From assembly GCA_019009955.1 (NCBI GenBank), contig CM032228.1, positions 99,231,001 to 99,295,000 on the forward strand: a DNA stretch of 64,000 bases, written 5' to 3'. Below the pieces are notes generated by a model. It did not search any database. It was not told the origin of the DNA and saw nothing but the letters and a program-made list of their open reading frames with translations. Positions 35,189 through 48,238 of the stretch are shown in pieces. Positions within the stretch are counted from its first letter, which is position 1. Each line of letters starts with the position of its first letter. The position numbers were made by a program, and so were the translations under genes. This DNA is from Riptortus pedestris. Lineage: Eukaryota > Arthropoda > Insecta > Hemiptera > Alydidae.

Positions 35189-35240
35189 CCGTCGATTCTA
35201 CCTATGAGATGACAAAAATGAGGTCTCTTTAAATATATAT
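35189..35240 (-). mobile_element. HINE-like tail fragment U
   Basis: GTCGATTCTACCTATGAGAT plus GACAAAAATGAGGTCTCTTT is the family tail block next to the microsatellite. Palindrome and core are absent. Confidence 0.6.
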
Positions 35241-37091
35241 ACCTAAAAGAATATCCTTTTTACACCATTATGTAGCAATACAAATTTAAAGCTTTATTAA
35301 TTCAAATATAGATTAATTTTTTTTTCTTTTTTAAGGTTAGAGTAACATTGGACCCTACGTGATTTTGTCCATTTTGTCTTGGCACTTTTTTATAGATTAT
35401 ATGCTTAAACGTTTCTAATTTATGTCTGTATGACAAAATATAAACTTCATTGACCAAAAAAATTGACACTAAATGTTATTCTGTTCAATTATGCAACTCT
35501 AAATTTTCTTTAAAAATCCGTGGCATAAAGAACCATTATTACAAGGTATTTTTTTCACTCTAAAATTCACTTGTAATTCTATCATGGAGGAGGGCAACCT
35601 CCGATAGCTGGATATTCTTAGGGGGGATCTCCGAGGGTGGGTTTCCTGGATTCGAGGCTTCTAGCCGGTGACTGCAATAGTGACAGCGCCTGTGGTCATG
35701 CAAGGACAATAGCCTCTAGTGACTATTTAATCATCTTCTTCAGTTGTGATCACAAATTTTCAAGCACAGAGGCTAAGGGAAAATAATCACATTAAAAAGT
35801 TGGAGCAGAATGCTAGCGTAACTTCATAAATATAAGTTAATAATTCAAGAAAAGTTCACACAAAACTTAGTGGAATGGTTTTATGAGTGGAATATATATA
35901 TCCATTTGTAAATTACACAATCTGTGACAGATAAACACAAGAACGAACTCATAGTCTGGAGGGACTGTAAGAGTATCTTGTCAGCGACAGTGAACCATAA
36001 AAATCCTTTCTATAGAAATACCAATAAGAGGAGATCATAAATTTTGGATGTTGGACCCAGCTTGGAAATCCCAAGGGGCAGTTTGTATTCAATAAACCGA
36101 AAAGCCAATAAGTTGTCGTCAAGGTCAGAGTGAGAGAGAGAAAGAGAGAGCTCTCGAGTAGACAGAAATGTCATTGTGGAAGAGGGCGTTTAGAAGAGCA
36201 ATAAACAAAGTTTATACGTTAGCGTTGGCCTTGTGTTTGCCAGTCATTGAGTAGCTGAGAAAGGAGTCCGGCTATAAGGGGAATTGTTATGGTCCAACTT
36301 ACTGCATTAGTTCAACAGTTCAAGACCTACAATTTATATGTAGCACCGCACTCCAAGCTTCACCTCTTACGGATCAATTCCCAGCCTACCTCCACCGACA
36401 CTCTTTAGAAATGGCCGCTTTTCAACTCAAATATATCAACAGGAATTCCTTACCAGCTGCTAAATAGCTCTCCTTTACTCTCCCCCTAAGCATCATTAAG
36501 TGAAAAACTTCTTCAATGATTTCCGTTTCATTGCTCACGATCAACATACATAATTCAAGTTCATTTTAAAATGTGAAATAATAGGCGTTTTACTCAGTAG
36601 CAGTAGTAGAACACACCATTGTTAGTTAATTAAAGTTAGTTAAGTATGGAAAAAAAATAAAAACAACGTGCAAACTAAGAATAGAAATTTTAAAATTATG
36701 GGATTTAGAGATGTACAGTAATTATTAATAGCTATAACTTAAACTGTTAATTAAAAATTTCCTTAGAAAAAACAGTAATTTTTGGCTGTTATACCTCTGT
36801 GGATCAAACTAGAAATCCATATTTTGGAAAGGATAGTAAAACAAAGATAATTAATGTTTAGAGCATTCGAACTTCGACATCATAGGGAGGTCAGAAACCA
36901 TAAGCTAATATGCTTCTTTATTTTATAGATGAGTTCAAGAAGTGTGTATGGAATCTACGTTTAAGGTGTTTCTGTGATTAAAATCATACCTAGTCATCTA
37001 TTTGGTGTCTGTATATCCGAAAGTAGAGAAATTTATCATTTTGTTTAACATTTTCTTGGTAACGACCATAGAGCAAGAAATTTTGAAAACC
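35241..37091. other. Unassigned DNA
   Basis: A G+C-richer patch at 35580-35720 and a GA-rich patch near 36130 stand out, but no frame or known repeat could be supported. Confidence 0.45.
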
Positions 37092-38588
37092 TTAACCCCT
37101 TCACTGCGGAGCCTCGCAGCATATGCGAGCTCCGGAGTCACTCCCTGGTGCGGGCCTCGCATACATTGCGAGGTGCGTCGCCCCGCCCTCCATTCGTTCT
37201 AGAGACCTGAAGGTTGGAGTGGGGAGAACCTCCGCACTCACAAGCATTCAATAGTGTTCTGACCACCGTCTGGCCAAGTCGTTTGCAGTTTCAAAAATTT
37301 TTGGGTTATTATTTTTTATGGGCCAACTTGTCTCTCCATGAGAGGCTCATTCATTATTGGAGGTACATATTCCCCTATAGTACCCCTGCTTTCCCTTCAA
37401 TGATGTCACGAGACACGTTTCTCCGTATACTGAGAAGCCTGCACTTCGTCACAGAACCACAAGACCCGAGCGTTGAGCATGATCCGCTGTATAAAATTCG
37501 GCTTCTGTTAAAATTTTTTGTTGAGAGGATGAAAGAGATATACTACCCCTTTCAAAGAATTAAGTTTGGACGAGTCCATGATGCTTTGGAGGGGTAGGCT
37601 ATTCTTTCGCCAGTATATCGCTAATAAGCGCCACAAATATGGAATAAAGATTTATATGTTGACTCAACCTGACGGTCTTGTACTAAAGACGTTAGTTTAC
37701 TCTGGGCGAAGGGATCCACAAGTTGGAGGGAAAGGACACTTGTATAAAGTTGTCAGACATTTGGTTGATGACTATCTCGGCCACGGCCATGCCATTTACG
37801 CTGACAACTTTTATACGTCTGTCCCTATGGCCCACGAGCTTCTGGATCAGGGTACCTATCTTACTGGTACTCTGAGAAAGACTCGGAAGGGCAACCCAGC
37901 TGATATAGTGGGGGCTAAGCTCAAAAAAGGAGAGATAAAAGAGAAATTTACAGTTAAGGATGTGTCCGTTTTCAAATGGCGCCACAAACGAGATGTCATT
38001 ATTATTTCATGGGAGTTTGATGCCCAGATAAAGGCGGTCACGAGCAGGGGGTAGACCGTCGAGAAGCCCGAGGCAATTATTAATTATAATAAATATATGG
38101 GCGGTATTGACAGGTCCGATTTATGATTTCATAACCAATTACGAAATAAAGAAATTTCCCATTACTAAACAAAAGTTTCTGTTCAGGTGGTGTATTTTCA
38201 GCTATATAAGTTCATTTTGGATCAATATGATTTTCATATAGATCTATTCCATTATTATGTTTACTTTATATGCATTTGTAACCTAATAATCGTATGTATT
38301 CCTCCCTATGCAACATATGCAATGTCCGCACACGACAGTGCACTAGGTAGGGAAATACACACAAAATGTTCTGTCTTGAGGGTTTGCCTACCTAATTCAC
38401 TGCCGTGTGCGGACCTCGCATACGTTGCGAGGTTAAAAAAAATACGATTATCGTTGTTAAAAATGCATAAAAATTACCACAAATAGGTTTTTACTTAGTT
38501 TGAACAACTTTAAAACAGAAAACAACAAAAAAAAAATTCGTTTTTTGGAAGTGATTTTCGATTCGGGCATCCGCAGCGAACGTGTTAA
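37092..38588 (+). mobile_element. piggyBac element with TTAA ends, inactive
   Basis: TTAA at 37092 and TTAA at 38585 bound inverted ends. The left end reads TTAACCCCTTCACTGCGGAG. The right end, on the minus strand, reads TTAACACGTTCGCTGCGGAT. Exact TTAA duplication is the piggyBac hallmark. Subterminal palindromes CCTCGCATACATTGCGAGG (about 37158) and CCTCGCATACGTTGCGAGG (about 38411) lie inside both ends, with a third relative near 37122. Length is 1497 bp, shorter than the usual 2.4 kb. It carries an N-terminally and C-terminally truncated transposase. Confidence 0.9.
37220..38126 (+). pseudogene. piggyBac transposase (DDE_Tnp_1_7 type), frameshifted
   Basis: The first frame (to 37597) holds the domain start: TPAFPSMMSRDTFLRILRSL, HF, and DPLYKIRLLLKFFVERM. 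One frameshift near 37560 moves into the second frame. There come DESMMLWRGRLFFRQYI (first catalytic Asp at 37569), IYADNFYTS (second, 37803) and TGTLRKTRKGNP. A stop codon at 38052 interrupts, and the same frame then resumes with YNKYMGGIDRSDL (third Asp at 38109), ending at TGA 38124. All three catalytic Asp codons are therefore present, but the protein cannot be made whole. The acidic N-terminus and the cysteine-rich C-terminal finger are absent. Some 37692-38041 minus-strand frames are shadows. Confidence 0.9.
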
Positions 38589-39093
38589 TGTTCTAAATTC
38601 ATGTCTAATGAGGGTATTAAGTTTTTATTTATTGTTATTTTTTTATATAAATAATTGTTAATCGGGAATGTAATTCCTGAGCACTGAAAAAGATCCAGGA
38701 AATTTAAAGAAAGGGGTGGTGGGCAATCACACAAACCCCTTCTTTTATTAGCCTTTCTCTTTCCAGCTTTCAGTAAATATCCATCAATATATCAGTTTAC
38801 CACTTGTTGAGATTAAATTTCAATACACGTATATAGGTTTCTTACTATACAGGGAGAACTGGAAAACAGAATGTACGGTGACGTAATCTGTACCATATTA
38901 CAGTAAAGGGAAAATTAGCTTTTTCAGTTACACGCATGAAGGACAATTTTAATATGCTATTCATAGGAGAATGATTAAGAAATTAAGAGTATGTGCCAAA
39001 TATGAAATTTACACAAGCTGCACTTAATAATTTCATAAGAAAACGAGTCTTCACCTTACATAGACAACTTAATTATGAGAAAGAGCTACTAAA
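38589..39093. other. Unassigned DNA
   Basis: No feature recognised. Confidence 0.5.
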
Positions 39094-39094
39094 A

Positions 39095-39805
<711 letters not shown>

Positions 39806-40471
39806 AACATTCGCACCCTACCTTTGGGGTCTGTTGATCAGTTGATTAACTGGATTGCGCTACTAGTAACATTTATCCGAATTTCTGATTTTCATAACAA
39901 ATTATAAATACTGTGAGATAACAATAAATATTAATTTATTAAAAAAAGAATAATTATCAGTTATCAAATGACTAACGATTGATAAATTGACGGTTACTTA
40001 ATCATTTACTTATGCTGCTCATATTCAAATAAAAAGTCGGATGCTTAAAAAGAAATCTTCAAATTACTAATTATCAATGAATTATTTAGAAAACCCCCAA
40101 ATTTCCTTTAACTAATCCCATATGAAATAAGCATATTTTGTTAATTTTCTTTATCATTATGTGGTTTTAATATTTATATAATGGCACACAATTGTATCAA
40201 AGAAGGTCATTACTATACTTACTGCGCACAGAGTCAATCAATCAGAAGAAGTTTCATTTACCTGAAACAAAAATTACTATTAGTTTAAAGAAGAGAGTCT
40301 TAATGAAGAAATAACCTTTATAGTTCTCTGATCTATAAAGTACAAAAGTAGCAGATTTAGAAAATAATTAAATATCTATTATTCTAATCCTAGTGGAGAA
40401 ATTCCAATTTCAGAATTTGGAACTATCGAATTCTTAACGCCAAATTTTTACTGATTATGTCTTCCTGGCAC

Positions 40472-40521
<50 letters not shown>

Positions 40522-42837
40522 CATAATCTCTCATTAAGTTTTGCAAAATTTACAATAATATTATTTGTTTTATTTGCTTTTTTACACGTTACTACTTATA
40601 TTGTATTAATAATATCCATTAAATCATTTCATATATTTATGCTTTACTAAGTGTAATATATAAAAAAAAAACAATTAGCAGGGAAAAAATAAATATATTA
40701 AAGTATGAAGAAAAATGTGGTTTAAAGAAAAGGATACACATCTGTTCAAGATTATAAATGCTCAGTCACCAGCCAACTCCGAAACCACTCTGGGCGGCAA
40801 CGTGACAATATAATGATTCAGGGTCAAATGAAATCCGAAAATCTCAGTTTTACGTTAAATAAGGAAGGCATTTTTGCGAGTACCATTTTCAATGTATTTA
40901 TATAGAAACGTTTGCAGGTATAACATACAATTGCAGTAGCAGGTGACTATATTATAAGGAATCACTGTGAAAGAATCCAATGTACTCCTGAATAATACAG
41001 AGGCTTATACCCAGGCTGTTTTTTAGGAAGTCTCATATTGACTATATAATGTTAAAGTATTGAGGTAAGAAGAAAGCTTCGTATCTGGCATTTTCGGATT
41101 TTCTGAAGTCCACATAGAAGGGGAGGGGGCAAAGTGTGGTGAGGTCTTGAGAGATCATCAATGTGGTCGATGAAACGTACTTCGAAATTTAGTATTTATG
41201 CCTCTTGAAAGTGCGATTAGGTTCTTTTTTTGAATCGATTGTGGCGCTTCTATCGGTGGAAAGCCACAATCCCCATCATTCGCGGGTGCAAGTCTCCCCT
41301 GAAACCTGACTTTTCTACATATTTCTAGGGTCCTCATCCCCTTTGAACGAGGACTCCATCATTGATCGCAGCTTGGAATGATTGTAAGTACCGTTTTCAC
41401 ACCCCACAGCACACGTTCTATATCATATTTATTCTGCCCAGCCCATGTACTCTTTCGTTTATAAAAAAATTACCTTACAGTTTCATAAATAGCAAACAGG
41501 AGTCATTGAAGAATGCTTTTACCTAGGTAACTTGGGTTCCACGAAACATCTTCATAATACTTATCCACTGGCCCTAAATTATTTTAAAATTGATTTCAGA
41601 GGTGAAATGTTTTTTTAGTTTGTTAGTTCTGTTGTAATCAGTAAAGCTAAAGTAATTTTCGACACAATGACAGCAATAGAAGAGTTTTCTTGGTCGCTTA
41701 CATTAAAAAGCACATCATTTTCCATTTATTTTCGTGGGTCATCATCTATTGGACAATTAAAACATACATTCGAGGCGAGGCAAAGGGATGCTGAACTATT
41801 TAGAGGCCGAAGGCTACTCTAATTTCCAGAGGTAACTCAGCGATCAGATCAAACTTTTACCAAGCACATGTTGAGTATAAAAGAGGCAAGGGGTAGGAAA
41901 TGATCTGACAGGGGGTTTAATGGGGGATGAGGGAAAAGCACGGATCCCTCCCTAACAAGAGACTTCCAAAAAGTAATCTAAAGTTATAATCCGGCAACGA
42001 ACCCTTTCCGCCAGGAGGAAAACTAGTTTTAGCCTACCGCCGACAGATGGCAGCTCTTGTCCTTTAGGAGCTGGCATCACTTTCCTTATTTACCTCGCAG
42101 AATCACTCATCACTAAACGACTCTTTAGGGCCGGCTCGTTCATTTGAATAGGCCCAAACCAGTGTTCTCATCGGCAGCTCTTTTTAAGGATCATCAACAC
42201 TGAAATATCCGTACTAAATTTTTTTTATATATATATATACTAGCTACGAAGATGGATTGAGGAGTTCGGACACTTAGTTTTATGAGTTAATGTGTTAGTC
42301 ATAATATATTTGGTAAATCTAATGTAAATGTTTGATTTCCTTATGAGTGAAAGATTATTTAGAGACGTACATTTTAACCGAAATCTTTAGTCCCAGGTAG
42401 TATATAGTACTCTCGATTAATAAATGCAGTATATAATACATTTATATTAATATGACTAATATATATTAAGACGGAAGCAACCATTATTGGTAATTTAAAT
42501 TACATCGTGTGACTGATTTGATATAGATTTCTCCAGTTAGATTAGAAGACAGCATAACCTTTACATTTCTTGACAAGATATCAAAAAAACTTCTATTACA
42601 GGCATAGTAACCCGCCCCAAATTCAGGGCTGAAGAGTTGCTTCCTACTCGCACGGGGTCTTTGGCTAGACCGAATACATAGTCCAATTCTGTGTCTTGGA
42701 GGAGGCTTGCCAGATTCAGGATTTAGCGCAGATTGGGTTCAGCCGGAAAGCAAATTTTCAAACATGAAGTCCCAAAAGTAATCAAAAGCATGGGACTGTA
42801 AATATATACCAAGCAGTCAGGGGGTTAACTTACAAGG
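39806..42837. other. Unassigned DNA
   Basis: (TA)n at about 40476-40520 and a short one at 42225-42239 followed by ACTAGCTACGAAG, which resembles the W repeat start. No open frame of note, and no gene seen over 3 kb. Confidence 0.45.
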
Positions 42838-42916
42838 TAGGAGAGTCTGTCTTCACAATAGGACAACAGGACCTTAGAGAAACACTTCACCATATTGAAG
42901 AAACCATCTGGAACAG

Positions 42917-43324
42917 TTGGCAGAGTCGCTGGACCAACTTCAGAAAATTTGTAGGATGACCTACAAATTTTCCCAGATGTCAGGACCAGAACTAAGCTGG
43001 CGTGGTACGTCCCAGATTACTTCACCAGCCAACTTATCAGTGGTCACGGGGACTTCAATAAGAAGCTCTACTTCTTCAAAAAAGGAATCCGCATTGTGCT
43101 CCTGTGGCGATTTTGATACGGCTGACCATGTGATCCTCCAATGTCCGCGTTTCAACGCCAAGCGAATTCGGCTAATGAGTGCTTTCTCATATGTTAACTG
43201 GCCACCTGAGAACTCCCTTATGTTTGTAAACGACGCTGACAGATTTTCAGCCTTCAGTCCAAGAGGAGTTGAAAGTCAAGTAAAAATGAATTTATTTGTA
43301 AATTATATGTATTGTTTTATGTGA
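42917..43324 (+). pseudogene. LINE ORF2 C-terminal finger region
   Basis: A 135-codon frame. The second half has ALCSCGDFDTADHVILQCPR (CXC...H...C), a zinc-binding pattern near the C-terminus of many Jockey- and R1-type ORF2 proteins. It is followed by FNAKRIRLM and a hydrophobic tail. The part upstream of the finger (EESSKKESALCSCG context) is low-complexity. The reverse transcriptase is not present. Frame continuity suggests only moderate age. Confidence 0.65.
42943..42972. repeat. 13-bp-arm palindrome inside the LINE remnant
   Basis: GAAAATTTGTAGG at 42943-42955 and its exact inverse CCTACAAATTTTC at 42960-42972, with spacer ATGA. Confidence 0.9.
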
Positions 43325-43630
43325 GTTTAGGTTAGTATTTAGGCATTAGGTGTGTAGGCTAGTTAGTTAGGCTCTTGCTGCCACTTCTTTGAACAGAGGC
43401 AAAGGAGTCGCAGCTGCGGGTTCCCCTAGGACTTTTCGGACTTAAACTAAATCTCCCAAATATTGCACTTTTATGCTAAGCCATGCTCGGTGAGCTAGGC
43501 TAAGTTACCTGACCCAATTTATTTATTCAAAATTTTATATCTCTTATTAAATGGAGACCGCTGGTATGGGGAAACCCAAAGGTACAGCGGGGGCAGAGGT
43601 GGGAGTAAAAAAAAGAGGAAAAAAAATTGG

Positions 43631-45649
43631 ACTGTATTAGGTAGCAGGTTATAGATAATTTGTTATAGCAATAAAACTATTTCCTATGTAATACATATAA
43701 TGACTGTAACATTTGTTTTATGATTTAGGTTCCCCTTTATTTTAGAACTGCCAGAAGTCAACACAGAATGCATAATGTAATATGGAAATCCACGGTATTA
43801 GCCTAAATATCGTGTTCCTACAATATAATTTACTTTATGTTCTGCAAACGTCTTTTTCTTCTGAATTTCATCCTCTTATTTCTTAGTTCATATCTCTCTT
43901 CGAATTCCAGTTCTTGCCGGCCACAACGTTAGCATGTCATATTCCAAGTTACCTACGCTTTTATCTTTTTGATACATTGATGGAACCTATATCATTGATC
44001 CTCAATAGGACCAGTTTACAGGTAAATACTCTGGAAAGTACCTTCATGCACATGTTAAATCCCTGAGTTTGTAATGCTTTCAAAAGCTTGTTTTTCTAAA
44101 ATAACGTCTTTCTTGTTTTCTTAAAAATGTTTTTAAAATATTCTCAATTTCGTCTAGATCTTGCAATTGATTGGAAAGTTTTGGTCTAGTGAAGATTGAA
44201 TTTTCTCTGTTTTAAGATATGGTATCTCCTCACATAGCTATTGGAAAAAATACTCTTTCGTGGCTAATGCTTTGACGACCAATCTCAATAAACCCAGATT
44301 GATATTTTTCAAAGGAAGTATTTTCGAGGATTCGATGTGGGGGCATGTATGTATTACTGGTTCTTCTCCTAGCATTGCCTTTTAGTTGTTCTAGGATAAA
44401 GACCTATGATTTTGAATTCTCCACTTACACGCCATTTATGTGATTCATAAATGATGAAGTTTAACAGCCTGTAAGCAGCATTATCGAAGTTTTTTTGGTA
44501 TGAAAAATACACTAAATATGAAAGAAAAAAAAAGGAAACCATCCCACCAGAATATACCAATGAACTTAACCAGCCTTTTTTTTAATTATATAATTGTAAA
44601 AATAACTGTAAATGTTGTGGAAAAATTTATTATAGGACTGAAAGTAGCTTGAACACTTACGAAAAATGACACTTTTCAAGCCAACATCAAATTTGAACTG
44701 TCCTTTTCCATGGTAACTGGAAAAAAGACAAAAAATAGGAAAATGTTTCTAAAAAGCTACCAATATCACATTTGTTTTTGACAATACACTTAGACGTACG
44801 TAGACTTCAATTAGCATATATTCGACCAATAAGAGACAGCAAAAAGAATCAGAAAAATTTATAGAAATATAGGAAATATGGCCTTGGCATATAATGAAAT
44901 AAATTATAATTTTAGCCAAGTAAAGGACGCGTTAAAAGATTAACACAAATAAATGCTCTCCATTACGTACTTTAATATTTTATTTGTCTACTAATTTCGG
45001 AAAATTTTTAACAACTACAACTTTGTAATCAACTACCATTATTTATATATTAAAAGATTATTCGTTTATATTATCAATTTATGTATGTCTAATATAAAAA
45101 GCCCTGAACGTTAAGCATATACGGCTGGAAAAGAAAGCCATAGGAAGGTAGTCAATAAAAACTAAAGAGGCTTTTTATCTTCCTAAAGAAAATGGAAGAG
45201 GTAATAAATGAAATGGCTTACCGTTATGTTAACTGTTAGTAAGATTTATAGAGTCTAGTCTATCCGGGTACCACACAGAACCACTATTATGTTTTTCCAA
45301 CCCTTTGACAGATCTAAGGATAAATTATGGATTTCCTTTCCTTTGATGATAAATTGCAATTTCATTTTGATAAATTTTTGAATAGCATAAATACTTTTCT
45401 TTTAATTATGCAATCAAAGGAGTTGAACATGCAACCGGAAGTAAGATTAGAAATGCCGAATATGTACTTAAAAATTAATTTATAAATTCTCACTAAAGAA
45501 ATCTCCTGTGCATGAAGAAGTGAGGCTATGAAAAGAATATCGCATTTAATTGAAATGAAAATTGTATTTATTTTCATCAAATGTTTAAAAAAAAACTAAA
45601 AGCATAATACCATACATCAAAAAAAATAATTTATATTATTTTTGGTTTG
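43631..45649. other. Unassigned AT-rich DNA
   Basis: No supported gene or repeat over 2 kb. Frames of 63-72 codons carry no motif. Confidence 0.5.
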
Positions 45650-45689
45650 CAGGAACAAAATTGCTGACGAGTAATGAGTAATTAATTGA

Positions 45690-46035
45690 ATTAGCAAAGG
45701 AGTTAAATATAGTTTATGAAATTAGTTGTCTAAATTGTACTAAGAAGTACATTGGGGAAACAGAACAGAAGAAAAAAGAATTTATGGACAGGAATAATGT
45801 ACAAAAACTAGTTCAAAAATAAGAATAAAACTGCCTTGGTGCAGAACTGTACTGTTGCAGAACACAATTTTAGATTTGACAAGGCGAAGGATTGTACAGG
45901 GAGCCAAAGTCGGGTAAGAGGAAACTTTTGGAAACAATGCACATTTCCAAAGACCTGGAGAATGTGGTCAATTTCAAAACAGACACAAGGAACTATTATG
46001 TTGAGGTGTTAGAAAAAATAAATTAATTCTGGCAA
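45690..46035 (+). pseudogene. Penelope-type GIY-YIG endonuclease domain, broken
   Basis: Reading from about 45713: VYEISCLNCTKKYIGETEQ, which matches the 'Y.I.C..C...YIG.T' start of the Penelope GIY-YIG domain with its pair of cysteines. After a stop, another frame gives ALVQNCTVAEHNFRFDKAKD, equivalent to the '..A...H....HNFDF' segment. After another shift, KRKLLETMHISKDLENVVNF and TDTRNYYVEVLEKIN match the end of the domain. The Arg and the Glu of the active site lie in a diverged stretch and cannot be checked with confidence. Several stops make it inactive. Confidence 0.7.
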
Positions 46036-46447
46036 ATAAAGGTAAAGATGGTTTAGGGGGGATATGTATTTATGGTTCTGAAGTGATTTAAGCTTTTTGG
46101 CTGTGGTAATTATAAATAACTATTAACCTTTTAATTCTTAATTTTATTGATTTATAATTGGTTAATATAATCTGGGATTTTATTATTGTTAATTATGTAT
46201 GAGTACAGTTAATAATGGCATAGAACTAATGAGGGTTATAGGACCTATCTGTTGGAATATTAGATATTATTCGGCAAATTACGGTAAGGCTGATTGAGTT
46301 AAGGAGTTTTTATTCTGTGGAGATTTATTAGTATTATATTGACTGAGAGGTATAAATTTAAAGTTTTAAATTTATGAATCTAAGAAAATTATGAATTGCC
46401 TTTATGGATGTGAGATAAAAAATGTACCCAGTATGTTTCTATCATTG

Positions 46448-46472
46448 CTAATGCCCAGGATGGCGAAACGTC
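46448..46472 (+). ncRNA. Decayed hammerhead-ribozyme-like motif
   Basis: The piece starts CTAATG (consensus CTGATG), then a stem GCC...GGC around CAGGAT, then GAAA and GTC (CGAAACGTC). This is close to the core of type I hammerheads (CTGANGA, stem II, GAAA, GTC) that known Penelope-like elements carry. The first core box is changed at two positions, so it is probably inactive. It could be coincidence; its place 3' of a Penelope endonuclease raises the likelihood. Confidence 0.4.
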
Positions 46473-46530
46473 TGCTATGTGAAATAAGAGAATAAAGATA
46501 GCTGGCTTGAGAGCCAAAGATCCTTTCGTT

Positions 46531-48238
46531 GGTCCTGAATTACTTTAATTGGTCTCAGTAAGGATTAGACGCAAAGTTACCTATATTACATTCGTTTTAA
46601 AAGATGTCTCAAATTCAAAGAATATATTTCCTAGCATGTCAGTTTATTAATTATACAAAATAATTCATTCGTCATTCTTAAGAACACTCTAAATGTATAG
46701 CACACATTTTTAATTTATTAGCATACTTCTTTCTTAACATTTAAGGAGTCACATGCTTTATAAAAATCTTGTCTCTACCTTTCAGAGTCAATATACTTAA
46801 TCATAAGATATTTTTCACCGATTCTTAAGACAAATACACTGGAGTTTTCATACTTACTGACAGGAAGTTTATTTTTAAACAATGATATGCCTAATATTTA
46901 TTTTTGTTTATAATTGGGAGATTGACATTACATGGCTTGTGATTTTTAGGATTTATTATTACTTTTGGTTGACAGCTGAGAAAATTTTAGCAAAATGTAA
47001 TGCCATGTTAAATACTACATCAGGTTCAATTGAACTGGCATTTATAATGAAAGCCATATCCCATCAGTAGCGCTATGGATAGATTCCATCAGTCATTCAA
47101 CTTAGTCCCTTACGGTTTTCGGTGTGGGGAGGGGGATATCAAATATTACGAGCTTCATATTAACATCATTCGATGGCCATAATAAATTTCAATAAATGAA
47201 TGAAGACAATTCGCAAAACTGAGAGCGATATAATTAGAATAAAGAAGAAAGCCGAAATATTTAAATGCCCACTAGCCAAATAATTATATCAAACAGAATT
47301 GGATAGTAAAGAAATGGTTTAGGGCAGGAAAAACTTAGGATAGAATGAAGAGTGCAGATGGAAAACGAACAGCAGTTATGGGAAAAGTGCTAGAGGAAAT
47401 ACAGCTCAAGGAGATAATGAATATTGAAGCCTCTTTTTCATTATCACATAAAAACCAGTCCAATGAATTTAAACTCTTTTGTTTTTTGTTATTTTTGGAT
47501 GGATTCACAAACAGAAACAAGGTCCCTCTATTTGCGGACCGCGAGCCTCACCTACACTCTCTGGTACACAAATAACAAATTTTTGCTGGGTTTCACTTTT
47601 ACCTGTAATTCAACCGTTGTATGCTCTTCCTAGTATGGCAGGTCAACCATGCAATATTTATACCTTCGATCAACGATTTGTCAACTCCCGCCTATGTCAT
47701 ACAAGCTGTGTTTATGTTAACACATGGGTTCGTCATATCCTTTTCCATGTCTTGGGTGAGGATCAGGACTGGATGTGTAAATGTGTCTTGTTGTCAACTT
47801 CAAATTAACTATTGGAATCCAATAGCACAAAGTGGACATCAATTAAATTTCTAGCAAAGTTCTAAAAATGGCTAAGGATTTTCGGCATGCTATATAAAAT
47901 AGAACTCTTCAAGTTTTGCAGCACATTGTAGATAAACGTGATATGATTCTAATGAAAATTCTGGGGTATTACAGTTTTTTTTTTTCTGATGGAAAAAGAC
48001 TAGAACATTTAATCAGTCTAGCATTTAACCCTTTAACAGTCATTCTTAGTCCAAAGGACCCAGGGAGGCTTCTTCTGGTTCGTTAAAAAAAGTTGATGGA
48101 ATCTCCACACTCCTGGTGCCATCAGAGAAGTATAGTGATTACCTCTCTTGCTCCGGACCTTGACTGCATTCAGTAACATAATTAGCATTTAGGGCCTTTT
48201 GAACAAATTCAGTGATCCAGTTTTTTTTAACATAGCTA
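46531..48238. other. Unassigned DNA
   Basis: Overlapping frames of 61-109 codons near 47335-47860 have no recognisable domain and shift frame repeatedly. I do not call a gene, but this is the most frame-dense part of the unassigned DNA. Confidence 0.4.

Larger units (their letters stand above)
42838..43630 (+). mobile_element. 3' end of a second LINE
   Basis: Starts at the coding remnant GESVFTIGQQDLRETLHHIE (42838 on). It continues through a CCHC-like finger and a 3' UTR of about 280 bp, and ends in an A-rich run at about 43610-43630 (AAAAAAAGAGG then AAAAAAAA). The 5' end is not recognisable. Confidence 0.6.
45650..46530 (+). mobile_element. Penelope-like element, 3' part, decayed
   Basis: Consists of a GIY-YIG endonuclease remnant (45690-46035) and a non-coding stretch. 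The 3' region includes a hammerhead-like motif at 46448-46472, then AATAAAGATAGCTGG. No reverse transcriptase motif is found upstream, where the sequence becomes featureless AT-rich DNA. The 3' limit is a guess. Confidence 0.6.

Noticed and set aside
35580..35720. G+C-rich patch with short repeated CCTCCGA and GGGATCTCCGAGG pieces
   Set aside because: No frame, motif or second copy could be supported, so no feature is named.
37692..38041. Minus-strand frames of 97 and 61 codons
   Set aside because: Shadow frames opposite the piggyBac transposase coding strand.
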